Assembly: GCA_033439295.1 (NCBI GenBank)
Contig: JAVTLE010000005.1
Span: 1,600,501-1,664,500, forward strand
Direction: 5' to 3'
From: Deuterostichococcus epilithicus
Lineage: Eukaryota > Chlorophyta > Trebouxiophyceae > Prasiolales > Stichococcaceae
Length of the DNA: 64,000 nucleotides
The first letter of the stretch is position 1. The number at the start of each line of letters is the position of its first letter. The position numbers and the translations under genes were made by a program. Under the pieces are notes generated by a model, which made no database searches, had not been told where the DNA came from, and saw only the letters and a program-made list of their open reading frames with translations. Shown piece by piece: positions 20,789-33,289 of this stretch.

Positions 20789-22972
20789 ATGGGCAAGGCA
20801 GACAAGAAGGAGAAAAAGGAGAAGAAGGAAAACAAGCGCAAGCGAGAACAGGAGCACCTGGAGAAGCTGCGACAGCTGCTGGTGGATGCTGGGCAGCAGC
20901 CGGTCGCCGTGAAGGCGGTGCCATCGCCCATGGCAAGCCATCATCTTGATCGCCACGTCTGATCACCTCAGCCAAGCACCTGTGCATATGTCAGCCTCGT
21001 AAGGTCTTACAGAGCGAACTATAGGGGACATGCGGTTTCAGGTGCCGCCGCCCTCGTTTGCGCCTTCGGCACGGCCCGCGGGCCTGACAGGGCGTGCAGC
21101 GGTCAGCGCCCTGAACCCGGAGGAGCGTGCGCGCCGGGCGCAGCGCGAGCAGAGATTCGCTGCGCTGCAAGACGGTGCCCGGGCAGCGCCTGTCCTGGTG
21201 CGCTGCCTGTACAGTTCCTTTGCCTGAAGGGTTATGGGACCCTCTGTTCACTCAGAGCCGCTGGCAAGACACAGATCACCTGCAGACTCTGTTCGTTTCA
21301 CGATCATTATAGCCCGAAATCCTCCAGTACTGTCGAATCGAATCTCCCACAGAAGGAGACCCTGGTCGAGGCGCGGAAGCGGCAGCAGGCAGCCGTCGGC
21401 ACCAGCAGGGCGCTCGAGAAGCAGTACCTGCGGCTGACCTCTGCGCCGACGAGGGACACTGTGCGGCCGCCCGTCGTGCTGGAGCGCTCCTTGCAGCTGC
21501 TCAAGCAGAAGTGGCTCCAGGTCAGCCCAGCGTCACCGATGCTGATGACGGGGCCCTGTGCTTGCCAGCGGTGCTGCTGCCTCGCTCTGCAAGAGTCAGG
21601 GATGGCGACATGCAAAGATCGTAGTCTGAGGAGAAACATTTGTCGCAGGGTGTCGAGTACACCTTTGCGTGTGACCAGCTCAAGTCCATGCGGCAGGCAA
21701 GGCGCTTCCGCCATTCCATTCCCCATGCATTCTCGCATGTAATTTCACGCAGCAGCAGCGCCATGGGTCTCGAGTTGTTGCACACCATCAAATAAAGCAG
21801 CCCTCCGTTACAGCGGTTGCAGCCAGCGATTTTGAAACGTCAAGCGTCGAATTGCCGGGGCGCAGGACCTGACGGTGCAACTGATACGCGACATGCTGGC
21901 AGTGGAGGTGTATGAGACGCACGCGCGCGTCGCCATCGAGGTGGCCGACTGGGCGGAGTTCCTGCAGTGCCAGTCGGTGCTCAAGGGCCTGTACCCCGAG
22001 CAGGTGCGCCCGCAGCTGCGCGCTCGGCTGCAACTGGCATCTTCCCGCATGGCACAGCGGCTCTGCGCGTCCTGCGCAAACATGCCTCCGCCTGAAGGCC
22101 TCGTCTTCCATCTGCACCCAGCTCAATGCAGCACTGCTTACAGCTCAGTCGCGCCACCAGCGACAGCCACACTTTCTTCAGAGCCGCAGGTGGGGGAGGG
22201 GGTTGCTGTAGAGGTCAGTTCCAGGGAGTTTGCGGCGTATCGGCTGCTGCATGCGGCAATGCTGGGCGCCGCCGCTTTCCAGACCGAGCTCCGGGACCAG
22301 GCGCATTTGGGCCTGCTCGACCATGCGTTCACGCGGCACGCGCTGCAGGCACGTCGCAGATGTTTGGAGCCTTGTGAGCCGGTTTGAGACATTCACTGGT
22401 ACGACCTGGCAGCAGGGGCCTGATGAGTCAGCCTCTTCTGGATGCGCCAGCGACATGCATCCTCGCCAGCAGCCCGACAGGACCCGGCATCGGCCGCAGG
22501 TGTGCCAGGCGTACTTTGCCGGGGACTACGCCTCCTTCGTCGCGCTGTATGTGGACGCGCCAAGGATGGCGCCGTATATCATGGACGCCCTTGCCGGCAG
22601 CGTGCGGCGGCGAGGCGCCGCGGCCATGGTGGCGGCGTACGCCCCCAGCCTGCCGCTGAAATTTGTGACGCTGCAGCTCGGCCTGGAGTCGGCGGAAGAG
22701 GTGCGCTGCGGTGGCCTTGGTGTGCATGCACATTGCCTAGTATCGTATATGACGGCAACTATGCCTGCGGCGGGCATGGCTGCGGTCCTCTCAATGTCAA
22801 TTGCTGCAGAGTTTATAGATTTTTCGCCTAGGGAAGGTCTCGCTCGGTGCAGCATGGCACTTGTGTGCTGCAGGCGGCAGGGTTTCTGGAAACCCAGGGA
22901 GCCGTCGTGGACCGGCACGCCGGCCTCCTTGACGCTCGAGCATCGCGCAGCCTGGCGGCGACGAAGGCTTAA
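20789..22972 (+). CDS. SAC3/GANP-domain protein of the THP3/LENG8 type
   Basis: SAC3/GANP proteins act in mRNA export and processing; the THP3/LENG8 branch works with a CSN12-type partner in transcription and splicing. A Lys/Glu-rich N-terminus ([20 protein letters not shown]) is followed by [15 protein letters not shown], then domain hallmarks in order: [114 protein letters not shown] and a PCI-like end [12 protein letters not shown]. It ends near 22972. The ATG at 20789 opens the basic segment; whether that exon belongs to this gene is probable rather than shown. Residue order matches LENG8 rather than the longer SAC3 or GANP proteins. Confidence 0.8.
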
Positions 22973-23467
22973 CAGTGTTCATTGAAGAAACTTCCTGGGG
23001 TACCAACAATCACGTCATTTCTTAGAGCAGTGGCAGTTGACCAGGATGGATCAATTTTGATTGGAAAAGCAATTTCAGTTGGAGGATGCAGTAATCCTAC
23101 AACGACACAGAGCAGCTGCAAAGTACGAAGCAAACTCGCATGTGCTGAAGCGCTTGTGATTGCAGCCCGAGTTTCGAGTTTGGGCCGTGACACAACGTTT
23201 TGAAGCACCAACAGCCGTTTGAACACGGTGCTGGAGTGCTGCGACAGCGCTGGCATCTGCCCAGACTCTGGAGTCATCACCGCAGCAGACTTTCGTTCTT
23301 TGTGCACCTCCGTTGCTGCGAGTCCGTGCATCTGGCACGGCTGCAGTAGCTCGATCATAGGGTCCATCCGGGGGTCGGGGGCCTGCTGGGGTGTGACCTC
23401 GCTGGGATGAGTCGTTGAACATTGGATTGCTGCCTTGAGCCCATACTAGAGGGCGAAAGGAGGCAGG
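22973..23467. other. Intergenic region, SAC3-family gene / SF3B3
   Basis: About 0.5 kb, with less GC than the genes. It holds the 3' UTR of the SAC3-family gene and the SF3B3 promoter. I see no gene in it. Confidence 0.5.
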
Positions 23468-26400
23468 ATGTTTCTGTACTCGCTGACCCTGAGCAGGGCA
23501 TCGGGCATACAGGTGGGTCGGGCAGCAATCCGCATCTCACTCGGCTTCCAGGTTGAACAACTCTTGCCAGAGATGCGCAAGTATCAGTCAGTCGGATGCA
23601 ACTCCTTCCGCGAGTTGCAGCAACATTCAAGCGGGATCGTTCAGGACGAAGAGGTGCAACGGCCACCACGCGCAGCGTTCGGCGTGGCCAGCAGTCACTG
23701 ACGCGGCTCCTGTTGCGCCGCCGCAGAAAGCCATCTATGGCAACTTTTCGGGCCCCAAGGCCCAGGAGGTGGTGGTGTCGCGCGGCAAGGTCCTGGAGCT
23801 GCTGCGCCCCGATGAGTCGGGCAAAATGCAGACGATCGTGGCGACGGAAGCGTTTGGCCAGATCCGGGCGCTAGTGCCATTCCGCCTGACCGGCGGCAAC
23901 CGTGACTACATTGTCGTGGGCTCTGATTCTGGCCGCATCGTCATCCTGGAGTACTCCAAGGAGAAGAACTCCTTCATCAAGGTGGGTCAGCAAGACCACC
24001 CTGATGTTGCAGCACCCGCTCCCAGGGCGCCTGAAGAGGGCGGGGAGGTTTCTGCCCTGCTCCAGGGAATATCCTGCCGGGCTCATGATCTGCAACCGCC
24101 CTGCTGGCGTCCTTCCCGCGTGCTGACGCCTGACGAGGCGGAGAGCTGTCTGCTGGGCTGACGGAGCGAGCTTGGGCCTTACCTGGCTGAGCAAACTCGC
24201 AAACAGCCAGAGAGTCACGCGCGGGCCGGTCGCCGCGCGCAGGTGCACCAGGAGACGTTTGGCAAGTCGGGCGCGCGGCGCATCGTGCCGGGCGAGTACC
24301 TGGCGGTCGACCCGAAGGGCCGCGCCTGCATGATCGGCGCCGTGGAGAAGCAGAAGCTGGCGCGTCCCCTGCCCTTCACCATGGCCTGGCCTCACGACCT
24401 GGCGGTGTCTGTGCTGCTGGCTTGGCCACCTCTCAGCGTGCCGGCGTCACACGACCCGGAAGCTGACAATGCGACACGTCAGCGACTAGCCTCTGGACAC
24501 ATGGTCCGCCGCAGGTGTATGTGCTCAACCGGGACAGCGCGGCCAACCTGACCATCTCCAGCCCGCTGGAGGCGCACAAGTCGCACAACATCGTTTTCGC
24601 GATGACGGGCCTGGACTGCGGCTTCGACAACCCCATCTTCGCGGCCATCGAGCTGGACTACTCGGACGCCGACGTGGTGCGTTGCGTGTTGGGTGGCCCC
24701 CATGTCGCCAGCAGAGCATCTGTTTGTGGCTGCACCCAGCCACAGTTCTATTGGATTCCGGGGTGGAATGAGGGTCCCAACTGCTGCAGAGAAACGAGGT
24801 GGAGAACGAACTGGCTCACAAGGCGTGCACTGCCACTCCTGCAGCGTGTGGCCGGCCGGAGACAGCCAGTCGCATGCAGCTCTTTCCATGTTGTCATGCC
24901 TGTTGGACATTCAATCCTGTGCAGGACCCCTCGGGCGAGGCGGCGTCGCAGGCGCAGAAGCACTTGACCTACTACGAGCTGGACTTGGGGCTGAACCATG
25001 TGCTGCGCAAGTGGAGCGAGCCGATCGACAACGGCGCCAATCTGCTGGTGCCGGTGCCTGGCGGCGGCGACGGCCCGGGGGGCGTCCTCGTGTGCGCCGA
25101 CAACTTCATCATCTACCGTGACGAGGCGCACGAGGAGGTGACAGATCCTATTAGCTGTCTAGTAGTAGTGATAGTAGGCAGTAGTTGTAGTGATTGATCC
25201 TACTAGCGGTCCCTCTTCGGATGGCACATGAGTGTGCCAGCACTCTCTCAGAGCGATCCCTGACTACTTGTCAGGATTGAAGCAGTTGCAAGGAAGACCT
25301 GTTGGCCCCTTCACGACTTCACGGCTACAAAGAGCCCATTCGGGAGCGTTGATGCCGTGCATCGCTGTGCCGCAGGTGCGGACGGTCATTCCGCGGAGGT
25401 CCACGCTGCCGGGCGACCGCGGCGTGCTCATCGTGTGCGATGCCACGCACAAGACGAAGCGGGGCTTCTTCTTCCTGCTGCAGGCGCGCCTCGCTCGCAG
25501 CTCTGTCGTTGATGGTCTGTAACCCAAGACAGCCCAGCTGTCAACTTGCTACTCCGTCAACACTCCATCTCTGCTGGGGTTGCCTGAACTTGCCCTGTCT
25601 GGCTGTTGCATCCAGAGACGCTGCAAGAAACCTCGCCTCCTGACCAGCTCTCGTCTGCTGAACTCCAAAAGCGCTCCTTGCAGAGCGAGTACGGAGACAT
25701 GTACAAGGTGTCGCTGGAGTACAGCGGGGAGACGGTCAGCGAGCTGCGCGTCAAGTACTTTGACACGCTGCCGCCCTGCGCCTCCATTTGCGTCCTGAAG
25801 ACCGGCTTCCTGTTTGCCGCCTCCGAGTTCGGCAACCACTCGCTGTACCAGTTTGCGGTGCGCCGCCCGCGCACCGCGCCTGAGCCACGGATCTCAGCGC
25901 TTCGGACGTCGTCGCATGATGGCTGCTGCCATTCCGCCCCTGGTCGCAGCAGAGGCGCCATGCATAGCGCTTGATCGTTTGTGCCGGTTTTCTATGGATC
26001 AGTTGCTCTTGCTCCGCTGTGGTCCCCCGGACACAGCGTCAGTTCAAAGTGACCGAAACACTTCAAATGTTCCGCTTGCTCTGGCGCAGCACCGGCAACA
26101 ATGAGGGCGTCGAGTCCACCAGCGCGGCCGAAGCAGCTGAAGCACTTGTGATGCATCTCAAATCAATCAAGAAAGAGGAAACGCTCTTGCCCTTTTTCAC
26201 TGCAGGGCATCGGCGACGAGGAGGACGTGGAGTCGACCAGCGCTTCCACGGTCGCCACGGAGGAGGGCTACCAGCCCGTGTTCTTCGACCCGCGGCCGCT
26301 GAAGAACTTGGCGCCCATCGACGAGATGGAGTCCCTGTCCCCCATCATGGACATGAAGGTCCGCCGCGGCCCTGCCCTGGCCCCCTCACACCGGCAGTGC

Positions 26401-29400
26401 GCACGCACGTCTGCACAACGCCAGCACAGGGAGGTCAGCGGGACGAGTTCCTTCCCTTGCTCGATGTGCCGTGCTGCCAACGCCGCGCAGGCGTGATCTT
26501 ACACTCGCATCCCAGCGTTGGCAGTTGCAAAGCGTCTTAAACCTGTTTCGTAAAACAAGTCGCTTGTGTTGCGCAGGTGGCCAATGTGCTCGGCGAGGAG
26601 ATCCCGCAGATCTTTGCGGCCTGCGGGCGCGGCTCGCGGTCGTCGCTGCGGGTGCTTCGCCCCGGGCTCGCGGTGGCGGAGCTCGCCGTGTGGCAGCTGC
26701 CAGGGCAGCCGACGGCGGTGTGGACGCTGCGGCGGTCGCAGGCGGACGAGCTGGACGCGCTCATCGTCGTGTCCTTCGCAAATGCCACCCTGGTGTGGCT
26801 CTAAATAAACACCAAAAACTGTGTGAACCATGAAGCCCGAGCAGCCAGTGCTCACAATTGACCTGAATCGGAGGTCTTGTGGGCTGTTCCTGCTTGTGCA
26901 GCAGCCGGCAGGGTCATCAGCGGAGCACCAAAAAGCACTCTCATGCATGGAGCATGTATGGAGGCACTGCAGAGAGTCAGCAGGAAGTATTCACCTCAGA
27001 ATTCTCGCTCACTCGCATTCAGCTTGCAGGTGGACTTCTCATCTCTGCATGGCAGAGTGCACAGTCTTCGCTGCTGGCTGCAGAGCTTGGTCGGTACGCC
27101 ACATGCGGCTTGAGCCTTTTGAAAGTGCGCAGGTGCTGGCCATCGGCGAGACAGTGGAGGAGGTGAACGACAGCGGCTTCCTGGGCAGCACGCCCACCAT
27201 CCGCACGCAGCTCATGGCCGACGACTCCATGCTGCAGGCGCGTGCTGTGAATTCCCCGTGTTCGACTGGTGTCCCGACCTGAACGGGCCATGTTTGAGAA
27301 GTGCCTACAGAGGTGAAGAGTGGCCATGCCAACCTGGCCCTTGCTGCTCGTTTTGAACACCCCGCCGGTCGGCCAGGCGCCTGCAGCGGTTGCGCCGGCG
27401 CTTGCAAGCGCGCGAGCTAGCGATGGCGTGGGCTGAGTGGGGTGCGGCTCCTGTTGGTTCGCGCAGGTGCACGGCGCGGGCCTGCGGCACATCAAGGCGG
27501 ACAGGCGCGTGAACGAATGGCGGGCGCCGGGCCGGCGCACAATCATGAAGGCCGCCACCAACGAACGCCAGGTGCATCCTCGTGGCTTCAGTGGTGCACC
27601 CACACGGCTTCAGTCAAGTGCAGCCCCATCTGCTGCGCAACAGTCATGCGCATTCCATGACGCACTGCTCTAAATCCTCCAGCCGCACGAGGCATGGTGG
27701 AAGCGCATTTCCTCCGTGCCTGCTTTTTGTTTCTCGTGCCGGTTCAAGGGTGGAGCGCCGGTTCAGGGAGTGCTCGCTGCGGCCAGCAGACCCTCGGCGC
27801 TGCCGCTTCACGCCCTGACCACTCTGCCGCAGGTGGTGATTGCGCTGTCAGGCGGGGAGCTGCTGTACTTCGAGCTGGACGCCATGGGGCAGCTGGCGGA
27901 GACAGACAAGAAGGAAATGGGCGGCGACGTGGCTGCGCTGGACGTGGGGCCGGTGCCGCCCGGGCGCCAGCGCAGCCGCTTCCTCGCCGTCGGCAGCTTC
28001 GACTCCACCATCCGCGTCCTCAGTCTGGACCCCGCTGACACCATGAAGGTGCTGTGCGACTTGTTGAGGATTTTCTACAGTCTCACATCGGGTTCGAAGT
28101 TCTTGCATCAGTGACAATTGGCTGTGTGCCAGTCTGTCGCATGCGAGCACCTGGAAGTGGACTTGGATTCTACTGCGTGACGCTGTGGACGGCGGCACCA
28201 TGCCGTCAGGCAGCACCTGCTTACCTTCTGTAGAAGATGCCTCTGTCATTTGCGCAAGGTCAAAGGCCTGGGCTGCCTGCCCCAGAATATCGGCAGCAGC
28301 AGCCTGGCAACGGCACGGCGCCTGCAGAAGCATGTGTCGCCGCCGCGCAGGTGCTGGCAGTGCAGCAGGTGGCGTCGCCACCAGAGAGCTGCCTGTTCCT
28401 GGACAGCCCGGCGATGGGCGCCAGCGGCACTGAGGAGGGCGCCGGCGCAGGAGCCCTGTTCCTCCACGTCGGTGCGCCCTTGCCAGACTCTCGGCAGCCA
28501 GCGGCCTGCCGGCCCCGCAGCTGCAGCATCAGGGTCCACTTTTGACGATAACTGTTGGAAATCTCGTTTCAAGTCGTTTTCCGCATGCCACCCACTTGCC
28601 ACTTGGTCCCGCCAGCCACCCGTGACCAGGCGTCAAGCTCGTGCAACGTCATGCGGTGTGACCGACTACCAGAACACCTGTGTCAGCGGCCGTGTCACCG
28701 GTCCGCAGCAGCTCCGCCCAGCCGTCACTCACACGCCTCAGCGCCCGCCGCCGCGCTCGCAGGCCTGGCCAACGGCGTGCTGCTGCGCACGGAGGTGGAC
28801 GCCGTGACGGGGCAGCTGTCGGACACCCGCACCCGCTTCCTGGGCACCCGGCCGCCCAAGCTGCTGGCCACCGGCGTCAACGGGCGGCGCTCCATGCTCG
28901 CGCTCAGCAGCCGCGCGTGGCTCGGCTACAGCGACCAGGGGCGCTACAACCTGGCGCCCCTCTCCTTCGAGGCCCTGGACCACGCCTCCAGTGCGCACCG
29001 CCCCCTGTCCTGAACCCTCAGCCTACCCACTGTCCCCGCACCGCCAGGGGCGCTGCAACTTGGCGCCGGCCGATCTCTTACGCCCTCCGGTGCCCCGCCC
29101 TGGCGTGTGGCGCGCGGACAGCGGCTCCTGTCCCTGCACCACCTGCCGATTGCTGCCGGTCACCAGACAAGAGAAGGCTCCTTGCATGCCGGGCGGCAGC
29201 TGCCGGCGTGCTGTCTCGCGTCCAAGGCCAGGCAGCCGTGTTTTGGGCGTGAGCCTGGTGCCTTGCTGCACACGTCATGTGCTCGCAAGTTTGCGCATTC
29301 GGGCAGTATGCATCCCCAGGCATTTTTCCCTCCTTTGGCGGAGGCGTCACCCGATCTGTCTCAGAGGCGAGTTGTGCTGTGTGCAGGCTTCGCATCGGAG

Positions 29401-32400
29401 CAGTGTCCAGAGGGCTTTGTGGCAGTGGTCAAGTCCTCGCTGCGCATTCTGACCCTGGAGCGGCTGGGCGAGACCTTTAACCAGACGTCCGTGCCGCTGC
29501 GCTACACCCCCCGCGGCTTTGCCATCGATGCCGCGAACAAGGTGCGTGTTTCTGCTGCTGTGGAGCTTTCAAATTTTGTGCATGCACAGGAGGTTGGTGT
29601 CTGTCCTGGAGGCATTCAGGTGCCCAGTCAGATGAGGGCCGCCAACAGTCGTGAGCAAGGAGCTTTGCCCCCAGAAAGCGGACACCTACAGAGCGTTGAT
29701 CTTGCCGAGACGTTGCACCTTGCGGTCCCCTTCCAGCTGCTTTACCTGCTGCCGCTCCCGGCAGGTGCTGTATGTGGCGGAGGCGGACCACGCGACAATA
29801 CCCCTCGCAGACCGGCCCGACGTGCCGGCGCCCATGGACGGCACTGCGGCGCTGGACCAGGTGTGCTTTGCAGGCGTTGCCGTGGCTAACTGGCCTGGCA
29901 CGAGGTTGCACCTTCGTCGAAATGTCGAGCTGCAAACAGGGTGATGATTGACGGATGATGCATCCAATTTTTCAATGCAGTTGTGAGCCGCCTCTCCAGC
30001 TTGTCTCCAGGCTGGGCCGTCACCGGTGCCGTCAAAATGCCACAGGGGCCGGAGCTGGACGAGGAGCGGGCGGCGGCGGAGATGCAGTTTGGTGGCGCGC
30101 GGGGCGCCGCCGGGCAGTGGGCCTCGTGCATCCGCGTCGTGGACCCCGCCTCCGCCTCCACCGCCGCCGTGCTGGAGCTGGACGAGAACGAGGTGCTTCC
30201 GTGTTGCTCACATTGCTGTACGTTTCCAACTCCTGCATGCCTGCTGTGTGCCACTCTGAGCGCCCGTTTATCAGGTCTCAGATTGGTGTGAAGCTGAGGT
30301 TCCTGGCAGCGGCTGCTCCTAGACTGGCAGCCAGCACTGGTGTCTGTGTTCTTTTGCTTGGCATGCCATGATGCCTGACGTCCGAGGTGTGCCTTGACCA
30401 CAGGGCGCCACCTGCATAGCGCTGGTGCGGTTCGACACGCCCGGCTACAGCGGCAACTTCCTCGCGGTCGGCACAGCGCAGGGTCTCACCCTCAACCCCC
30501 GGCAAGCGGATGGTGCGCACCCGTCAGGCCTGCTGGCAGCACGCTTGCATTGGCGTAGGCTTGAAAGTGTAACATTCGACGCCCTCGCATTGACACAGCG
30601 GAATACCTGAGCTGTGAAGTGCTCCGTGCAGACGGCTTCATCCGCATGTACGCCATCGGCGAGGGCGGGCGCAGCCTCACGCTGCTGCACAAAACGCGGG
30701 TACGTTCCTGGCCGGCACTTGCCCCTCCCCGGGTCTGCAGTGCTGGCAATGCCTGGCCGGCCTGCCAGCGTCGCCTTTGCATCTCTCAGGCACTGCCAAA
30801 TAATGCGCCGGCACACTGTCCCGGTTGCGGCCTCATGTCCTCGCAGCGGCACTGCCTGCCTTCCTTGCTCATGAGACATCAACTCCCCGGTTTCAGGTGG
30901 ACGGCATTCCGGGGGCGCTGGTGGGGTTCAAGGGGCGCCTGCTGGCGGGCATCGAGACCACAGTGCGGCTGTACGACATGGGCAAGCGCAAGCTGCTCCG
31001 CAAATGCGAGCACCGCAAGTGCGCACCCCCAGTTTTCGAAACCCCCTGCTCTGAGACATGCACCGCAATCACCCGTAAACTCTGGGCATATTTCTGGCTT
31101 CGATGTCGCGTTTCCATGTGCGATGTGGGGGCTCATCGGCATGCCCCTCCGGACCACGCGTGCTGTCCAGAGCCCTGCCGTCCCGGCGCCGGTGGTCGAA
31201 GCTGACATGTGTGCCCCCTGCTCGCAGGCTGCCGACCTTCGTGAACAGCCTGCAGGTCATGGGCGACCGCATCTTCGTGGGCGACCTGCAGGAGAGCGTG
31301 CACTACATGCGCTACAAGCGCGCCGACAACAGCCTGTACGTCTACGCGGACGACATCGTGCCGCGCCACGTGACCTCGTGCCTCGTCATGGACTACGACA
31401 CCGTCGCCGGCGGCGACAAGTTCGGCAACCTGTTCATGACGCGCCTGCCCGCCGACACGTCCACGCAGGTGGGGGTTTCCTGGCAGCCAGCGCTTCTGTG
31501 CTGTCCTCTCCGCAGGCTCAAAAAACGGGGGGAGGGGGGAGAAGTAGAGAACATGTTCTGCGGCAAGCGTTCTTTTGCTGACGACACATGTCGTTTTGCA
31601 GGAGTCACAAGTGGCAATGGCGCTGCCTGCAGCGTTCGTCATCCTTAACGACTTTCTCCTACCGCTTTGCCGCAGCCTGTACCGCTGTCGTTCCTGTTCA
31701 TGCACACATGTCAACCCTCGCAGGTGGAGGAGGACCCGACGGGCGGCAAATTCAGCGCGGCGGGCGGCGCCCTGAACAGTGCGCCGCACAAGCTGGAGGA
31801 CGTGGTCAACTACCATGTCGGCGACATAGTGAAGGCTCTGGGGCGCGCGGCCCTGCAGCCCGGCGGTCAGGAGACGCTGCTGTATGGCACCCTCGGTGGC
31901 GCCATCGGTGCGCTTGAACGCTTCGAGACACACACTTCCTAGTCGGCGCTCTCAGCGCCTGATGTTGTGTCTTTGGCGCCTTGCGATGTGTGCCAATATC
32001 CTTACATATTGCAGGCGGGGCTCTGCTGTGCGACCCCGCCTCCCTTGGTGTGGGGTATGTCGATGGAGTGCGCCTAGAATGCAGAAGCTTGGATCCCACA
32101 TAGCTGGACCAAGCGCGTCAGTTGCTGTGACGCAGGTGCAATGCTGCCCTTCACATCGCGGGAAGACGTGGACTTCTTCGTGCACCTGGAGATGTACCTG
32201 CGGCAGGAGCATCCGCCGCTGTGCGGGCGCGACCACCTGGCCTTCCGCTCAGCCTACTTTCCCGTCAAGGACGTCGTCGACGGCGACCTCTGCGAGCAGT
32301 ACGCCCAGGTGGGGTGCCTCCTTGATACTCATTTACTGTGGGTCCTCGCAAGGCCTGACGTGTAGGCGCTGCTGAGCGGCGCACCGTGCTTGCCCTGCGC

Positions 32401-32743
32401 CTGCTGTGCGACATGATGGGCCACTGTGAGTTGTTAGACCGGTGTCTGTTCCGGTGCAATAGCTTCCACGGACTTGTGCACGAGTTTGGACTGGCGGTTG
32501 ACTCTGCGCCGGTGCGGGCTGCAGCTGCCACCGGAGAAGCAGCGCAGCATTGCGGAGGAGTTGGACCGGACGCCCGGCGAGGCGCGTCCCCACCCGCCCC
32601 CCCTTTCCCCCTGCCTGCGCCGCTTCTCTCTTCTGACATTGTCCAGATCTGCAATGACAGCGACCATTTTCGCGTCCACGCAATTTTCCTGCTGCGCGCA
32701 GGTGCTCAAGAAGCTGGAGGATATCCGCAACAAGATCTTCTAG
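23468..32743 (+). CDS. SF3B3: Splicing factor 3B subunit 3 (SF3b130)
   Basis: SF3B3 is the three-propeller scaffold of the SF3b complex in U2 snRNP, which stabilises U2 on the branch point. The gene has more than 20 exons over 9.3 kb. The start [14 protein letters not shown] follows the ATG at 23468. Conserved blocks then run in family order: [236 protein letters not shown] and the C-terminal [12 protein letters not shown]. It appears complete. It is the related DDB1-fold protein SF3B3 and not DDB1 or CPSF160, because of the start, [10 protein letters not shown] and the C-terminus. Confidence 0.97.
29044..29067 (+). repeat. Intronic copy of 24 bp of an SF3B3 exon
   Basis: The exon segment at 28935-28958 (ccaggggcgctacaacctgg, then cgcc) recurs here with two changes, 109 bp downstream and just past that exon's end. 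It is a small duplication of coding sequence into the following intron. Confidence 0.75.
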
Positions 32744-33289
32744 GCCTTCACCATTGCTTTTCAGGGAGATTTGACAGGATTTTCCAGAAGTCTTCGGCGA
32801 ATAGCCAATCGTGTGGACAGCGCTGCAAAACGGGGCAGTAGGACAGCCGTGTCAGCGAGCACAACAAATTTCGCTGCTGCATGCCGCACGGCAAGTGGTG
32901 GGCAGGACTGAGTATTGCGACGCCTGCGCAGGGTGCTTTTAGCGATCATGACCGCCTCTGTTGCTTCGTTTCTGGCTGTCTCTGTTGACAGCGTTAGAGT
33001 GCTGCGTGTGCAACCTGCAGTCAACGGGCGAGCACTTTTGAAAATGCAAAAATATTGCCGGCGGTCAGCGGCGGGATTTGAAGCCAGCTTCAGCCCGGAT
33101 GGAATATGCGTTGTATTTTCCTCGCGCAGAGTCAGTTCACACACTATACCGACCGTTTTGTCAAAACTGCATGCTTGCGCGGCCCTCTCCTAGCGCTCAG
33201 CAGCTGTTCTGCAAGCGTGCAAGCGGTGCATTTGGTGGCCGTCCATCTGCAGAGGTGCACATCACGCGCGAACTCCCAGACGAATCAGC
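32744..33289. other. Intergenic region, SF3B3 / phosphoglycerate-mutase-like gene
   Basis: It holds the SF3B3 3' UTR and the promoter of the next gene, both on the + strand. I see no gene, RNA or repeat in it. Confidence 0.5.

Noticed and set aside
22973-23467. Possible tRNA or small RNA gene in the intergenic region
   Set aside because: I could not draw a cloverleaf or find A- and B-box pairs with proper spacing here or in the other intergenic regions.
26760-26804. Apparent stop in SF3B3 after SFANATLV
   Set aside because: A GT donor at CTG|GTGTGG precedes the stop, and the next exon ([15 protein letters not shown]) continues the family sequence, so the gene is intact.
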